A stretch of DNA of 8,693 bases from JAYUHK01 sp043767025 (GCA_043767025.1 JAYUHK010000039.1:1-8693); one strand, 5' to 3'. Counted from the first letter of the stretch, positions 1 to 6,026 are shown. Numbers and translations: made by a program. The notes: generated by a model from the sequence alone, not told the origin.

Positions 1-148
1 CCGCCAGACTCAAACAGTTTTCGCTTCGCCAGACGATATTTTTGCAAAAACTTGAATTTCTACAAGGCACGTCTGAAAATACAGTAAGACTGAATAAAAA
101 TACTGCCTGAAATTTTAGTAAAAAATTATTTTGCGTAACATGAGTTAT
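1..148. other. Left-edge intergenic DNA, possible tail of an unseen gene
   Basis: I see no convincing gene here. On the + strand one frame is open from base 3 to a TGA at 108-110 and another from base 1 to a TAA at 85-87. Either could be the last codons of a gene lying mostly outside the window, but neither tail (28 and 35 residues) has a recognisable motif. A TATTTTTG octamer at 37-44 matches the Bacteroidota -7 consensus, but no gene follows it at promoter distance, so I treat it as chance in AT-rich DNA. Confidence 0.3.
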
Positions 149-181
149 AAGTTACCGACACCTTTGAGGTGTCGGTAACTT
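149..181. repeat. 15-bp perfect palindrome with TTG loop
   Basis: Bases 149-163 are perfectly complementary to 167-181, leaving a TTG triloop at 164-166. The core reads ACCGACACC/GGTGTCGGT. No T-run follows on either strand, which argues against a classical intrinsic terminator. It is the first and longest of four triloop palindromes between 149 and 350. It lies about 410 bp upstream of the TPR lipoprotein gene and just outside the duplicated element that begins at 210. A REP-like extragenic palindrome is the likeliest identity. Confidence 0.85.
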
Positions 182-234
182 CAGTTCGTTTAGATTGAAG
201 CTACGCGTCTAAATAAAAAAACAGTTTTACAACC

Positions 235-251
235 TGATGCCATAGGCATCA
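235..251. repeat. Hairpin TGATGCC-ATA-GGCATCA (in copy 1)
   Basis: A perfect 7-bp inverted repeat with an ATA triloop. In copy 2 (8603-8619) the stem is TGATGCA/TGCATCA: one C-G pair is replaced by A-T with pairing kept. This is direct covariation evidence that the stem matters or mattered. Confidence 0.85.
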
Positions 252-285
252 AACATTTATAGAAAAATATATGGTACATCGCGTC

Positions 286-302
286 CGACCCCGAAGGGGT
301 CG
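286..302. repeat. Hairpin CGACCCC-GAA-GGGGTCG (in copy 1)
   Basis: A perfect 7-bp GC-rich inverted repeat with a GAA triloop closed by C-G. It is identical in copy 2 at 8654-8670. It is flanked on both sides by AT-rich spacers that are also identical between copies. Confidence 0.85.
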
Positions 303-335
303 CAGATATAGGGCATTTGTCTTTTATAAACATTT

Positions 336-350
336 AATCCCTCCGGGATT
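336..350. repeat. Hairpin AATCCC-TCC-GGGATT
   Basis: A perfect 6-bp inverted repeat with a TCC triloop. It is preceded by AAACATTTA (328-336), the same nonamer that follows the ATA hairpin at 251-259. This suggests a modular array of short palindromes joined by related AT spacers. It lies just beyond the part of the element that can be compared with copy 2. Confidence 0.75.
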
Positions 351-566
351 TTTAAACGAAAGTAATTATGCACAAGTTCTTAATCTGAAAAATCTCTATC
401 AAAAGCGTGAATGAACGAATATTTTTTTATCGCTTACTTCATTATTAAGTTCCTGCACTTAAATAGATGACATTTAATATTCGACATAATTCCTTGATTT
501 TGAATAGTTTATGATGACTCAAAATTAAAAACTAAAAACTTATAACTACTTAATGTGTATAATCTT
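351..566. other. AT-rich intergenic DNA upstream of the TPR gene
   Basis: No ORF of credible length, RNA gene or terminator is visible on either strand. The DNA is strongly AT-rich and contains short A/T repeats but no GC-rich stem comparable with those at 149-350. The promoter of the TPR lipoprotein gene begins at its right edge. Confidence 0.5.
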
Positions 567-574
567 TATTTTTG
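567..574 (+). promoter_or_regulatory. Putative -7 promoter motif TATTTTTG
   Basis: The octamer matches the Bacteroidota -7 consensus TAnnTTTG and its final G lies 17 bp before the ATG at 592. A transcript starting some 5-8 nt downstream would have a very short leader. I see no TTG-type -33 element at the expected distance, so the call rests on the -7 motif and its position. It also rules against the further-upstream ATG at 553, which would lie outside such a transcript. Confidence 0.45.
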
Positions 575-591
575 TGCCAAAATATATCGCA

Positions 592-1602
592 ATGAAAAAA
601 AATCTTATTTTAGCTTGCCTCGCCGTTTGGAGTTTGTTCGCAGGGAGCTGTCAGTCAAAAAAACAAGAAAAAACTCCACCCAATTTAGTCCCAACAGGCA
701 ATCCAGTGCTGGACTCGTGGAGCAAAAAAATAGCCAATTCGCCTGCCGATGCGTCGTCGTATGCTGGACGCGCGCAGGCTTTTTATGAGGAGAAAAGCTA
801 CGAATTTGCGCTGACAGACCTTGTTCGAGCCATCTCGTTGGACTCTACCAATGTGGCATATCATCATCTGCTGGCAAATGTTTACATGGATTCCAATCAG
901 TCGCGTTTGGCTTTGAAAGCGATGGAACGCGCAGCCGCACTCTCTCGCGACAGTATTCCGACGCTGCTCAAACTCGCTGAATTTCAGTTGATTGTGCGGC
1001 AAAACACAGAGTCTTTGCTGACTATCAAAAAAATTCTTGACAAAGACCACCAAAACGGCGACGCGTTCCTGCTGATGGGCGTAAATCTTAAAGAAACGGG
1101 CGATACGGCGCGGGCAATCAAAAGTTTTCAGAAAGCGGTCAGCTACAACGCCGATTTGATAGACGCTTGGGTCAATTTGGGTACTATTTTTTCTATCCGA
1201 AACAATGCGGAGGCACTCAAATATTTCGACACGGCTATCCGAATCGACACGGCGAGCGAGGAGGCGTGGCACGGAAAAGCCGTCTGGTATCAGCAGCACC
1301 GCGACTACCCGAAGGCACTCGAACTGTACCAAAAAATTGGAACGCTCAATCCGTATTATGTAGATGCGTTTTATAATTCGGGCTTGATTTATGCCGAGTT
1401 GGATTCGCTGGAGCAAGCAAAAGCCCAGTTTGACATCGTGACGCAGGTAGCTCCGACTTACATCACTGCTTACTATCAGCGCGGTCTTTTGGCAGAACGG
1501 CGGAAGGATTTTGTGGCGGCGCGGAAGGATTTTGTTCGTGCCAACGCTATGTCGCCTAATTTTGAGCCTGCCCAAAAAGCACTCGCGCGACTGCCGAAGT
1601 AA
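592..1602 (+). CDS. TPR-repeat lipoprotein
   Basis: This is a 336-residue exported protein built almost entirely of tetratricopeptide repeats, a helical scaffold for protein-protein contacts. Residues 1-20 form a lipoprotein signal peptide (MKKN, hydrophobic core, lipobox AGSC with Cys20), followed by a polar linker to about residue 50. Eight TPR units then run from about 54 to 324. They show the usual small residue at position 8, Ala at position 20 and, in the last three, Pro at position 32. Unit 5 is one residue short. I chose ATG 592 over the in-frame ATG 553 because the signal peptide and promoter motif fit only the former. The protein should be lipid-anchored in the envelope. Its partner is unknown and the TPRs do not indicate a specific pathway. 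It is transcribed alone and converges on the next gene with an 18-bp gap. Confidence 0.9.
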   Translation: MKKNLILACLAVWSLFAGSCQSKKQEKTPPNLVPTGNPVLDSWSKKIANSPADASSYAGRAQAFYEEKSYEFALTDLVRAISLDSTNVAYHHLLANVYMDSNQSRLALKAMERAAALSRDSIPTLLKLAEFQLIVRQNTESLLTIKKILDKDHQNGDAFLLMGVNLKETGDTARAIKSFQKAVSYNADLIDAWVNLGTIFSIRNNAEALKYFDTAIRIDTASEEAWHGKAVWYQQHRDYPKALELYQKIGTLNPYYVDAFYNSGLIYAELDSLEQAKAQFDIVTQVAPTYITAYYQRGLLAERRKDFVAARKDFVRANAMSPNFEPAQKALARLPK

Positions 1603-1620
1603 GCTCCGAAAAGTAATATT

Positions 1621-2640
1621 TTAGCGAAAAGCCATGCGCTGGATTTCATTCACCACGTCGTCCAAGTCGGAGGGGTGCGGGACGTATTGAACGCCATTTT
1701 TTTCTTTTCCCCAAATAGTGACTGTCACGTTTCGCTTTTTTTCGCCATAGATTACCACCAATCGGAGCGGTATGGGAACAGGTTTTTGCCATTTTCGTTT
1801 TTGGCAAAGTTCGCTTTCGCAATCGTAGAGGCGTTGGAAGTCAAAAAAACCTTTTTGGACAATAAACTCTGCGAACCGCTCCAACTCCTCGCGCGGAATA
1901 TTGCGTTTGGTGACAACCAAGCCGAGATGTTGGCTCTGAAATTCTTTTACCAATCTGCCATCAGTTTTTATCTGAATAAAGTCTTTTGTGACAGGGTCGA
2001 TGCCGCCATAGTAGCCGCCGCCTATCAGTTCGATGTTGATAAAAATGGGTTCTTGCTTCGGGAGTTCGGGTTCGGGTTTTTTCCAAAATAAGAGAAAAGA
2101 CCACCAGTGTTTTTTTTTCGCCTCCACTGTTACTTGCGGAAGTTCGTTGGCGGGTTTTGCGAAAGGCGTGCGTTCATTTTCGGCATTGGTAAAAAAATAT
2201 TGAAAATTTCCCTTGCTGTTGGGCAGCGAAAACTGCAGCACCAAGCCTGCCGAATCCAACTGAATTACCTTGAAGTTGCTGCTGTTCTGAAATTTTAGTT
2301 CCAAATTTATTCCGCTCAAAGTCCATTTTTCTTGCGCTATTTTTCCATTCAAAAATTGCTGGCAGCTGTGGTCGAAGCGGAAGTACAAGTATGTTTCGTT
2401 GGAGTCGTCTGCTCTAAAAATCGTCTGCCGCGACTCGAGCTGTTTGGTAGAAACGAACCGCCATTTTGTTTCAAAAAGGTTTTGCTCAATAATAGCTTTT
2501 CTCTTCTCCTGCGCCGCAGTGTGGACAGAAAAATAAATAAATAAACTAAATATTGTGACTATTTTTAGAGCGAAATTCAAAAAATAAATATGTTTTTTGT
2601 AAAAATGATTTAGAACTAAAAGTTTGGCGGCTTTCTGCAA
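1621..2640 (-). CDS. Secreted protein of unknown function, two putative domains
   Basis: I do not recognise a named family. The reading frame has no early ATG, so the start must be non-canonical. TTG at 2640 gives 339 residues and begins one base after the stop of the upstream desaturase gene. TTG at 2580 gives 319 residues and a cleaner signal peptide: short basic start, core VTIFSLFIYFSV, then HTAA before Gln. In the 339-residue numbering, 55-150 resembles a small lipocalin-like beta domain (ETKWRF, later YLYFRFD, KWTLSG). Residues 175-195 are a Lys/Trp/Pro-rich linker. Residues 198-339 form a second, mainly beta-stranded domain with GGGYYGG and the Cys pair DCESELC (274, 279). The C-terminal pattern faintly recalls DUF6438-type domains, but I would not assign it. 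It probably acts in the periplasm or outer envelope and is co-transcribed with the desaturase. Confidence 0.8.
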   Translation of the reverse strand: MQKAAKLLVLNHFYKKHIYFLNFALKIVTIFSLFIYFSVHTAAQEKRKAIIEQNLFETKWRFVSTKQLESRQTIFRADDSNETYLYFRFDHSCQQFLNGKIAQEKWTLSGINLELKFQNSSNFKVIQLDSAGLVLQFSLPNSKGNFQYFFTNAENERTPFAKPANELPQVTVEAKKKHWWSFLLFWKKPEPELPKQEPIFINIELIGGGYYGGIDPVTKDFIQIKTDGRLVKEFQSQHLGLVVTKRNIPREELERFAEFIVQKGFFDFQRLYDCESELCQKRKWQKPVPIPLRLVVIYGEKKRNVTVTIWGKEKNGVQYVPHPSDLDDVVNEIQRMAFR

Positions 2641-2641
2641 G

Positions 2642-3523
2642 CTATTTTTTCACAAATGGCTGCTTGAATTGCTGCCAAAAAGTGTTTGGGTATTGCTCTA
2701 TTTGAGGGAATCCGAGCTGAATATCTCGCCCGTCATACGGCTCGTAGGACGTACCGAACAGGTAATCCCAAACGGAGAGCGTGAGTCCGAAGTTAGCTCC
2801 GTGACTGTATTCGGCAGGCAAATCGTGGGCGTGGTGCCAGATGTGCATCTGCGGACTGTTGAAAATATATTTTAGAGCGCCGAGCGGCAGGCGGATATTG
2901 GAGTGATTGAGATGCCCGACGGCGAGGGTAAAAATATGGATTACAAAAAAATCGTGCAAGCCAATACCGAGCAGTGCGAGGGGCAAATATTCGATGCTCC
3001 GATAGACGACATTTTCCATCCAGTGATAGCGCAGGTGCGCCGCAAAACCCATCTCGGCTACCGAGTGATGCACTTTGTGAAATTCCCAAAGCCAAGCCGA
3101 GCGGTGCATAAGTCGGTGCGTCTGCCACTGGATAAAGTCGCGGACGACAAAGCCGATGCCCAGAATAGCGAAGTGCGGCAAATGGCGCATCGGATTGGAG
3201 GCTTGAAGGTCAAAATTCGTCCAATTTTTGATATTTTCGTTCAAAAAATGCACCACTACGTCCGACGCAGCGTTGTAAATAAGAAGTGAAAACAGAAAAA
3301 AATTGAAGAACATATAAAACAAATCCAAGCAAAAATCCTTGCGAAAAGTCGCCTGCTGGCTGCGCCAAGGAGCGAGAATTTCGAGCAAAAACGAAGCCAA
3401 AGAAAGACCGATAAGCCAATAAAAATAATTGTGCCACGAAGGGTTCGTCACCTCATACCAAAGGTAGGCGGCATAATTTTGGTAGCCGTCCGTGAATACT
3501 TTGATGTAATCTTGTGTTGTCAT
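2642..3523 (-). CDS. Sterol desaturase / fatty acid hydroxylase family membrane protein
   Basis: A 293-residue integral membrane protein of the fatty acid hydroxylase superfamily. These di-iron enzymes use O2 to hydroxylate or desaturate lipids. The histidine clusters are intact: HRLMH (136-140), HKVHH (149-153), HLNH (204-207) and HIWHH (227-231) followed by HAHD. Hydrophobic segments lie at about 34-50, 67-85, 117-128 and 176-203. The active site should face the cytoplasm, as in the family. The substrate cannot be read from sequence; carotenoids, sphingolipids, fatty acids or other polyisoprenoid-derived lipids are all possible. ATG at 3523 is supported by a TATTTTTG motif ending 7 bp upstream. 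The gene is divergent from polyprenyl synthetase and probably leads a transcript with the secreted protein downstream, whose widest ORF starts one base after this stop. Confidence 0.9.
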   Translation of the reverse strand: MTTQDYIKVFTDGYQNYAAYLWYEVTNPSWHNYFYWLIGLSLASFLLEILAPWRSQQATFRKDFCLDLFYMFFNFFLFSLLIYNAASDVVVHFLNENIKNWTNFDLQASNPMRHLPHFAILGIGFVVRDFIQWQTHRLMHRSAWLWEFHKVHHSVAEMGFAAHLRYHWMENVVYRSIEYLPLALLGIGLHDFFVIHIFTLAVGHLNHSNIRLPLGALKYIFNSPQMHIWHHAHDLPAEYSHGANFGLTLSVWDYLFGTSYEPYDGRDIQLGFPQIEQYPNTFWQQFKQPFVKK

Positions 3524-3530
3524 TGCAGTA

Positions 3531-3538
3531 CAAAAATA
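3531..3538 (-). promoter_or_regulatory. Putative -7 promoter motif of the desaturase gene
   Basis: Read on the minus strand, this is TATTTTTG, a match to TAnnTTTG. Only seven bases separate it from the ATG at 3523. With the usual few bases between motif and transcription start, the mRNA would be leaderless or nearly so. I see no clear -33 element. A second identical octamer on the same strand at 3574-3581 is an alternative start giving a longer leader. Confidence 0.4.
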
Positions 3539-3593
3539 CGGATTTTTTGTGAATTTTCTGTGAATTTTAGGAGCAAAAATAAAAATTACCCTT

Positions 3594-3601
3594 TATTTTT
3601 G
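3594..3601 (+). promoter_or_regulatory. Putative -7 promoter motif, + strand
   Basis: TATTTTTG followed by CACA, a common Bacteroidota promoter context. It would drive the 30-codon ORF at 3628 or give polyprenyl synthetase an alternative transcript with a leader of about 180 nt. No TTG-type -33 box is seen, and the octamer also occurs by chance elsewhere in this AT-rich window. Confidence 0.25.
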
Positions 3602-3680
3602 CACATTCAGAACTCCTCTAAAACGAAATGCCTATTTTTTCTGTCGAATTAGAATCAATTTCTGCGTTAGATTTTCGTTA

Positions 3681-3695
3681 CGATGCACGGCATCG
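3681..3695. repeat. Hairpin CGATGC-ACG-GCATCG
   Basis: A perfect 6-bp inverted repeat with a 3-nt loop. Its GATGC/GCATC stem resembles the covarying hairpin of the dispersed element (235-251 and 8603-8619), although the flanking sequence is different. It is followed by GCGCC, so the local GC content stands out from the surrounding AT-rich promoter region. It may be a solo member of the same palindrome class. Confidence 0.5.
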
Positions 3696-3738
3696 CGCCT
3701 CAAAAATGCCTTGCTGCTGATTGAATTTATTGGAAAAA

Positions 3739-3770
3739 TTTGAGTGTGTAATTTTTTCTTCGTTCCTTTG
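3739..3770 (+). promoter_or_regulatory. Putative promoter of polyprenyl synthetase
   Basis: TTTG at 3739-3742 and TTCCTTTG at 3763-3770 are separated by 20 bp. This fits the Bacteroidota arrangement of a TTTG -33 box and a TAnnTTTG -7 box with one mismatch (TT for TA). Transcription would begin near 3775-3778, a few bases before ATG 3785 and downstream of the in-frame GTG at 3770. That is why I reject the GTG as the start. Confidence 0.4.
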
Positions 3771-3784
3771 TGAAAATATTTTTG

Positions 3785-4750
3785 ATGCCTGCACATCTTT
3801 TTTATCAATATTTGGAGCAAAATAGCCTTTTGCGAGAGCCAAAATCGCTTTACGAGCCAGCCGATTATATCCTTCAGTTGGGTGGAAAACGTTTGCGTCC
3901 GCAGCTGCTTTTGATGAGTTATCAACTGTTTCGGTCAGATGTGGAGCGGGCTTTGTCGGCTGCTTTTTCGATAGAAATTTTCCACAATTTTAGCCTCGTC
4001 CACGACGATATTATGGACAAAGCCGACGTGCGACGCGGAAAACCGACCGTCCATGTCAAATATGGCACCAATGCGGGCATTTTGAGCGGCGACGCTATGT
4101 TGATTTTGGCGTACCAACATCTGGCAAAATGTGAGAGTTCTTTTTTGTCACAAATTTTAGATATTTTTAATAAATTTGCTTTGCAAGTTTGCGAAGGACA
4201 GCAATACGATGTGGATTTTGAGCAACGCTCGGACGTGACTATTCCCGAATATCTGCGAATGATAGAATTAAAAACAGCCGTTTTGTTGGCTGGTGCGATG
4301 CAAATTGGAGCAGTGTTGGCAGACGCGTCCTCCGAAGAGGCGCAACATCTCTACGAATTTGGGCGCAACATCGGTATCGCTTTTCAGCTGCAAGACGATA
4401 TTTTGGACACATTCGGCGACGCGGCTACTTTCGGAAAAAAAATCGGAGGAGATATTTCTCAAAATAAAAAAACATTTTTAGTCCTCAAAGCACTCGAAAT
4501 CGCGGACGAAGAAAGTAAGGCAGAACTGCTGTTTCAACTTTCTACCCCAACAATCGACGACAATGAAGCGCGAAAAATAGAAACTGTTACCCAAATATTC
4601 AAAAAATTAGATATTCTTCAGCTCGCCAATATCGTCAAAAGCGGCTACCAACAGGCAGCTTTTGGGCATCTCGATGCGCTCAAAGTGCCAGAAGAACGCA
4701 AGCAAGCACTTCGGGACTTGGCGGCAGAAATGCTCGTGAGAGCGATTTAA
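3785..4750 (+). CDS. Polyprenyl synthetase (short-chain trans-prenyltransferase)
   Basis: A 321-residue cytosolic enzyme that condenses isopentenyl diphosphate with allylic diphosphates. All signature motifs are present: GGKRLRP (33-39), first Asp-rich motif DDIMD (74-78), RRG (83-85), second Asp-rich motif DDILD (204-208) and the following GKKIGGD. The fifth residue before the first Asp motif is Phe (FSLVHDD). In bacterial FPP and archaeal GGPP synthases an aromatic residue here limits chain length, so I infer a C15-C20 product (FPP or GGPP) rather than a long quinone side chain. I chose ATG 3785 over in-frame GTG 3770 because of the promoter spacing. It is followed 27 bp later by def, probably in one operon. 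Its products could feed quinone, carotenoid or undecaprenyl synthesis. Confidence 0.93.
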   Translation: MPAHLFYQYLEQNSLLREPKSLYEPADYILQLGGKRLRPQLLLMSYQLFRSDVERALSAAFSIEIFHNFSLVHDDIMDKADVRRGKPTVHVKYGTNAGILSGDAMLILAYQHLAKCESSFLSQILDIFNKFALQVCEGQQYDVDFEQRSDVTIPEYLRMIELKTAVLLAGAMQIGAVLADASSEEAQHLYEFGRNIGIAFQLQDDILDTFGDAATFGKKIGGDISQNKKTFLVLKALEIADEESKAELLFQLSTPTIDDNEARKIETVTQIFKKLDILQLANIVKSGYQQAAFGHLDALKVPEERKQALRDLAAEMLVRAI

Positions 4751-4777
4751 AAAATTTTCAACTTACTGATAGTCAAT

Positions 4778-5338
4778 ATGTTATTACCAATTTTTGCCTA
4801 CGGGCAGCCCGTCCTGAAAAGAGTGGCGGACGTGATAGAACCGACGTACCCAGATTTTCAAAAATTGCTCGCTGATATGTGGGAAACTATGTACCACGCC
4901 AAAGGAGTTGGGTTGGCAGCACCTCAAATAGGGCTTTCTATCCGACTTTTTGTGATGGACACAATACAGATAGACGACGAAGATGCGGGCAAAGAAAATG
5001 GTGTGAAGGCAGTTTTTATCAACGCTCAAAAGCTCGAAGAAAGCGGCAAATCGTGGTCGTACGAAGAAGGCTGCCTCAGCATTCCCGAATTGCGAGGCGA
5101 AGTGGAGCGTCCCGAAACTATCCGTTTGCGGTACATGAACGAGCGATTTGAGTGGAAAGAAGCTACTTTTGGCGGCATCAACGCCCGAGTAATCCAGCAC
5201 GAATACGACCACACGGAAGGGATTTTATTTATTGACAAACTAAAACCACTCAAAAAACAACTCATTCGCCGCCGCCTCGAAGCTATCAAGTTGGGAAATA
5301 TAAAATCTAATTATAAATTGAAGTTTGCTAAAAAATAG
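4778..5338 (+). CDS. def: Peptide deformylase
   Basis: A 186-residue cytosolic metalloenzyme that removes the formyl group from the N-terminal Met of nascent proteins. The three family motifs are intact: GVGLAAPQ (43-50), EGCLS (97-101, metal ligand Cys99) and HEYDH (141-145, metal ligands His141 and His145, catalytic Glu142). The start MLLPIFAYGQPVL is typical of the family and the length is normal. The C-terminus is Lys/Arg-rich (159-186), a plausible ribosome-contacting tail, which is inference. It follows polyprenyl synthetase by 27 bp with no promoter or terminator visible between, so co-transcription is likely. It ends only 15 bp from the converging RNase H gene. Confidence 0.96.
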   Translation: MLLPIFAYGQPVLKRVADVIEPTYPDFQKLLADMWETMYHAKGVGLAAPQIGLSIRLFVMDTIQIDDEDAGKENGVKAVFINAQKLEESGKSWSYEEGCLSIPELRGEVERPETIRLRYMNERFEWKEATFGGINARVIQHEYDHTEGILFIDKLKPLKKQLIRRRLEAIKLGNIKSNYKLKFAKK

Positions 5339-5353
5339 TTGTCACAAAGGCAA

Positions 5354-5986
5354 TTATTTTCTACCAAAATCTGCTGGTATTTCTCCCCAATCTTCGGTCT
5401 TCCATTTGATGATTGGGTTGGAATAGGTATTGCTTTGGAGCCAAGTTTCGGCGCGCTCGATGAGGTCGAAAATAGGTTCATTTCTTTTAGTTTCCCCCAA
5501 AGTTGTTTTGGCTTTTTTGGCTTTGAGCCAAGCGATTCCCGTCTTGGAGTCTGTATAAATCGGCGTGTCGAGCTTGCCCAATTTTTTCAAAAAGGCGATG
5601 CCATGCACCAAGCCCAAAAACTCACCAATGTTGTTAGTGCCTTCCGGAAACGGTCCTTGTCGGAAAAGTTCTTCCTTCGTGCGCGTGTTCACGCCCCGAT
5701 ATTCCATTGCGCCGGGATTGCCGCTGCACGCTGCATCTACCGAAATGCTGTCCCAAATAATGTTTGATTTGGGTAATTTTACATCGCTTTTAGGAGCATC
5801 TTTTTTTGCAAAAGCTGCCTTTGGCGCACTTGTCCGATAGGCTTTTTCGGCTTCCAACGGAGATTCAAAAGATTGGTAACGCGCGCCCTGAAAAGCGTTT
5901 ACTTGCGCCTTACATTCGTCCCAAGTGAGATAAATTCCCGGTTTTACGCCCGCCCAGACGACATAATATTTTTGTTTTTTTGCCAT
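5354..5986 (-). CDS. rnhA: Ribonuclease H with N-terminal viroplasmin domain
   Basis: A 210-residue cytosolic nuclease that cleaves the RNA strand of RNA:DNA hybrids, aiding R-loop and Okazaki primer removal. Residues 6-50 are a caulimovirus-viroplasmin (hybrid-binding) domain: YYVVWAGVKPGIY, TWDECKAQVNAFQGARYQSF. An Ala/Lys/Pro linker follows at about 52-73. The RNase H fold then carries the acidic catalytic set Asp84 (SVDAACSGNPG), Glu122 (NNIGEFLGL), Asp146 (YTDSKTG) and Asp206 (EIPADFGRK) at the extreme C-terminus. This domain order is known for RNase HI of many Bacteroidota and eukaryotes. ATG 5986 gives the expected start right before the viroplasmin domain. It lies 50 bp downstream of the small lipoprotein gene on the same strand and may have its own promoter in that gap. 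Confidence 0.95.
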   Translation of the reverse strand: MAKKQKYYVVWAGVKPGIYLTWDECKAQVNAFQGARYQSFESPLEAEKAYRTSAPKAAFAKKDAPKSDVKLPKSNIIWDSISVDAACSGNPGAMEYRGVNTRTKEELFRQGPFPEGTNNIGEFLGLVHGIAFLKKLGKLDTPIYTDSKTGIAWLKAKKAKTTLGETKRNEPIFDLIERAETWLQSNTYSNPIIKWKTEDWGEIPADFGRK

Positions 5987-6018
5987 TTTTTCTTCATTCC
6001 TTACTCAAAAATCAGGTG

Positions 6019-6026
6019 CAAAAATA
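6019..6026 (-). promoter_or_regulatory. Putative -7 promoter motif of the RNase H gene
   Basis: Read on the minus strand, this is TATTTTTG followed by CACC, matching TAnnTTTG. It sits in the 50-bp gap between the upstream lipoprotein stop and the RNase H ATG, 32 bp before that ATG. No clear -33 element is present in the overlapping end of the lipoprotein gene. Confidence 0.4.

Larger units (their letters stand above)
210..325 (+). repeat. Dispersed repeat element, copy 1
   Basis: This stretch recurs in the same orientation at 8578-8693, offset by 8368 bp. The 116 aligned positions differ at only four: 213, 226, 241 and 245. The last 80 bases (246-325) are identical. Inside are two hairpins, 235-251 (7-bp stem, ATA loop) and 286-302 (7-bp stem CGACCCC/GGGGTCG, GAA loop). 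Differences 241 and 245 face each other in the first stem and preserve pairing. It carries no ORF. The left boundary is sharp near 210. The right boundary cannot be set because copy 2 is cut by the window end. I infer a REP or MITE-like extragenic element. Confidence 0.9.
3524..3784. other. Divergent intergenic region between desaturase and polyprenyl synthetase
   Basis: These 261 bp must carry the promoters of both flanking genes. TATTTTTG octamers occur at 3531-3538 (-), 3574-3581 (-), 3594-3601 (+) and 3777-3784 (+). A second + strand candidate is at 3739-3770. An 11-bp direct repeat (TGTGAATTTT plus one base) spans 3548-3569. A 30-codon ORF, ATG 3628 to TGA 3720, starts 26 bp after the + motif at 3601. 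Its product has no recognisable features, so I do not call it a gene. A 6-bp palindrome with an ACG loop lies inside it at 3681-3695. Confidence 0.5.

Noticed and set aside
149..181. Intrinsic terminator
   Set aside because: The stem is strong but no T-tract follows on either strand, and no upstream gene end is established.
210..325. CRISPR array or attachment-site pair flanking a cassette (with 8578-8693)
   Set aside because: There are only two long copies 8.4 kb apart, with no spacers or cas genes. The DNA between them is housekeeping, without integrase or transposase. The repeats sit where the window happens to begin and end, so the apparent bracketing may be an artefact.
553..591. Upstream in-frame ATG extending the TPR lipoprotein by 13 residues
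   Set aside because: It would spoil the MKKN signal-peptide start and lies upstream of the likely -7 promoter motif at 567-574.
685..1575. 296-codon minus-strand ORF opposite the TPR gene
   Set aside because: It is a shadow of the TPR gene. The product is Arg/Cys/His-rich with no domain, whereas the + frame has a lipoprotein signal and eight TPRs.
3770..3784. GTG start for polyprenyl synthetase
   Set aside because: Its G is the last base of the likely -7 box, so the codon would not be in the mRNA; ATG 3785 gives a normal family N-terminus.
3632..3925. 97-codon minus-strand ORF across the divergent region and the polyprenyl synthetase start
   Set aside because: It overlaps a well-supported gene and its promoter, has low-complexity Lys/Gln-rich composition and no recognisable domain.
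5339..5767. 142-codon + strand ORF opposite the RNase H gene
   Set aside because: The minus frame encodes an intact two-domain RNase H with all catalytic acids; the + product has no motif.
5354..5986. RNase H fused to a viral viroplasmin domain as a novel fusion
   Set aside because: This architecture is well known for RNase HI in Bacteroidota and eukaryotes, so it is not a new finding.
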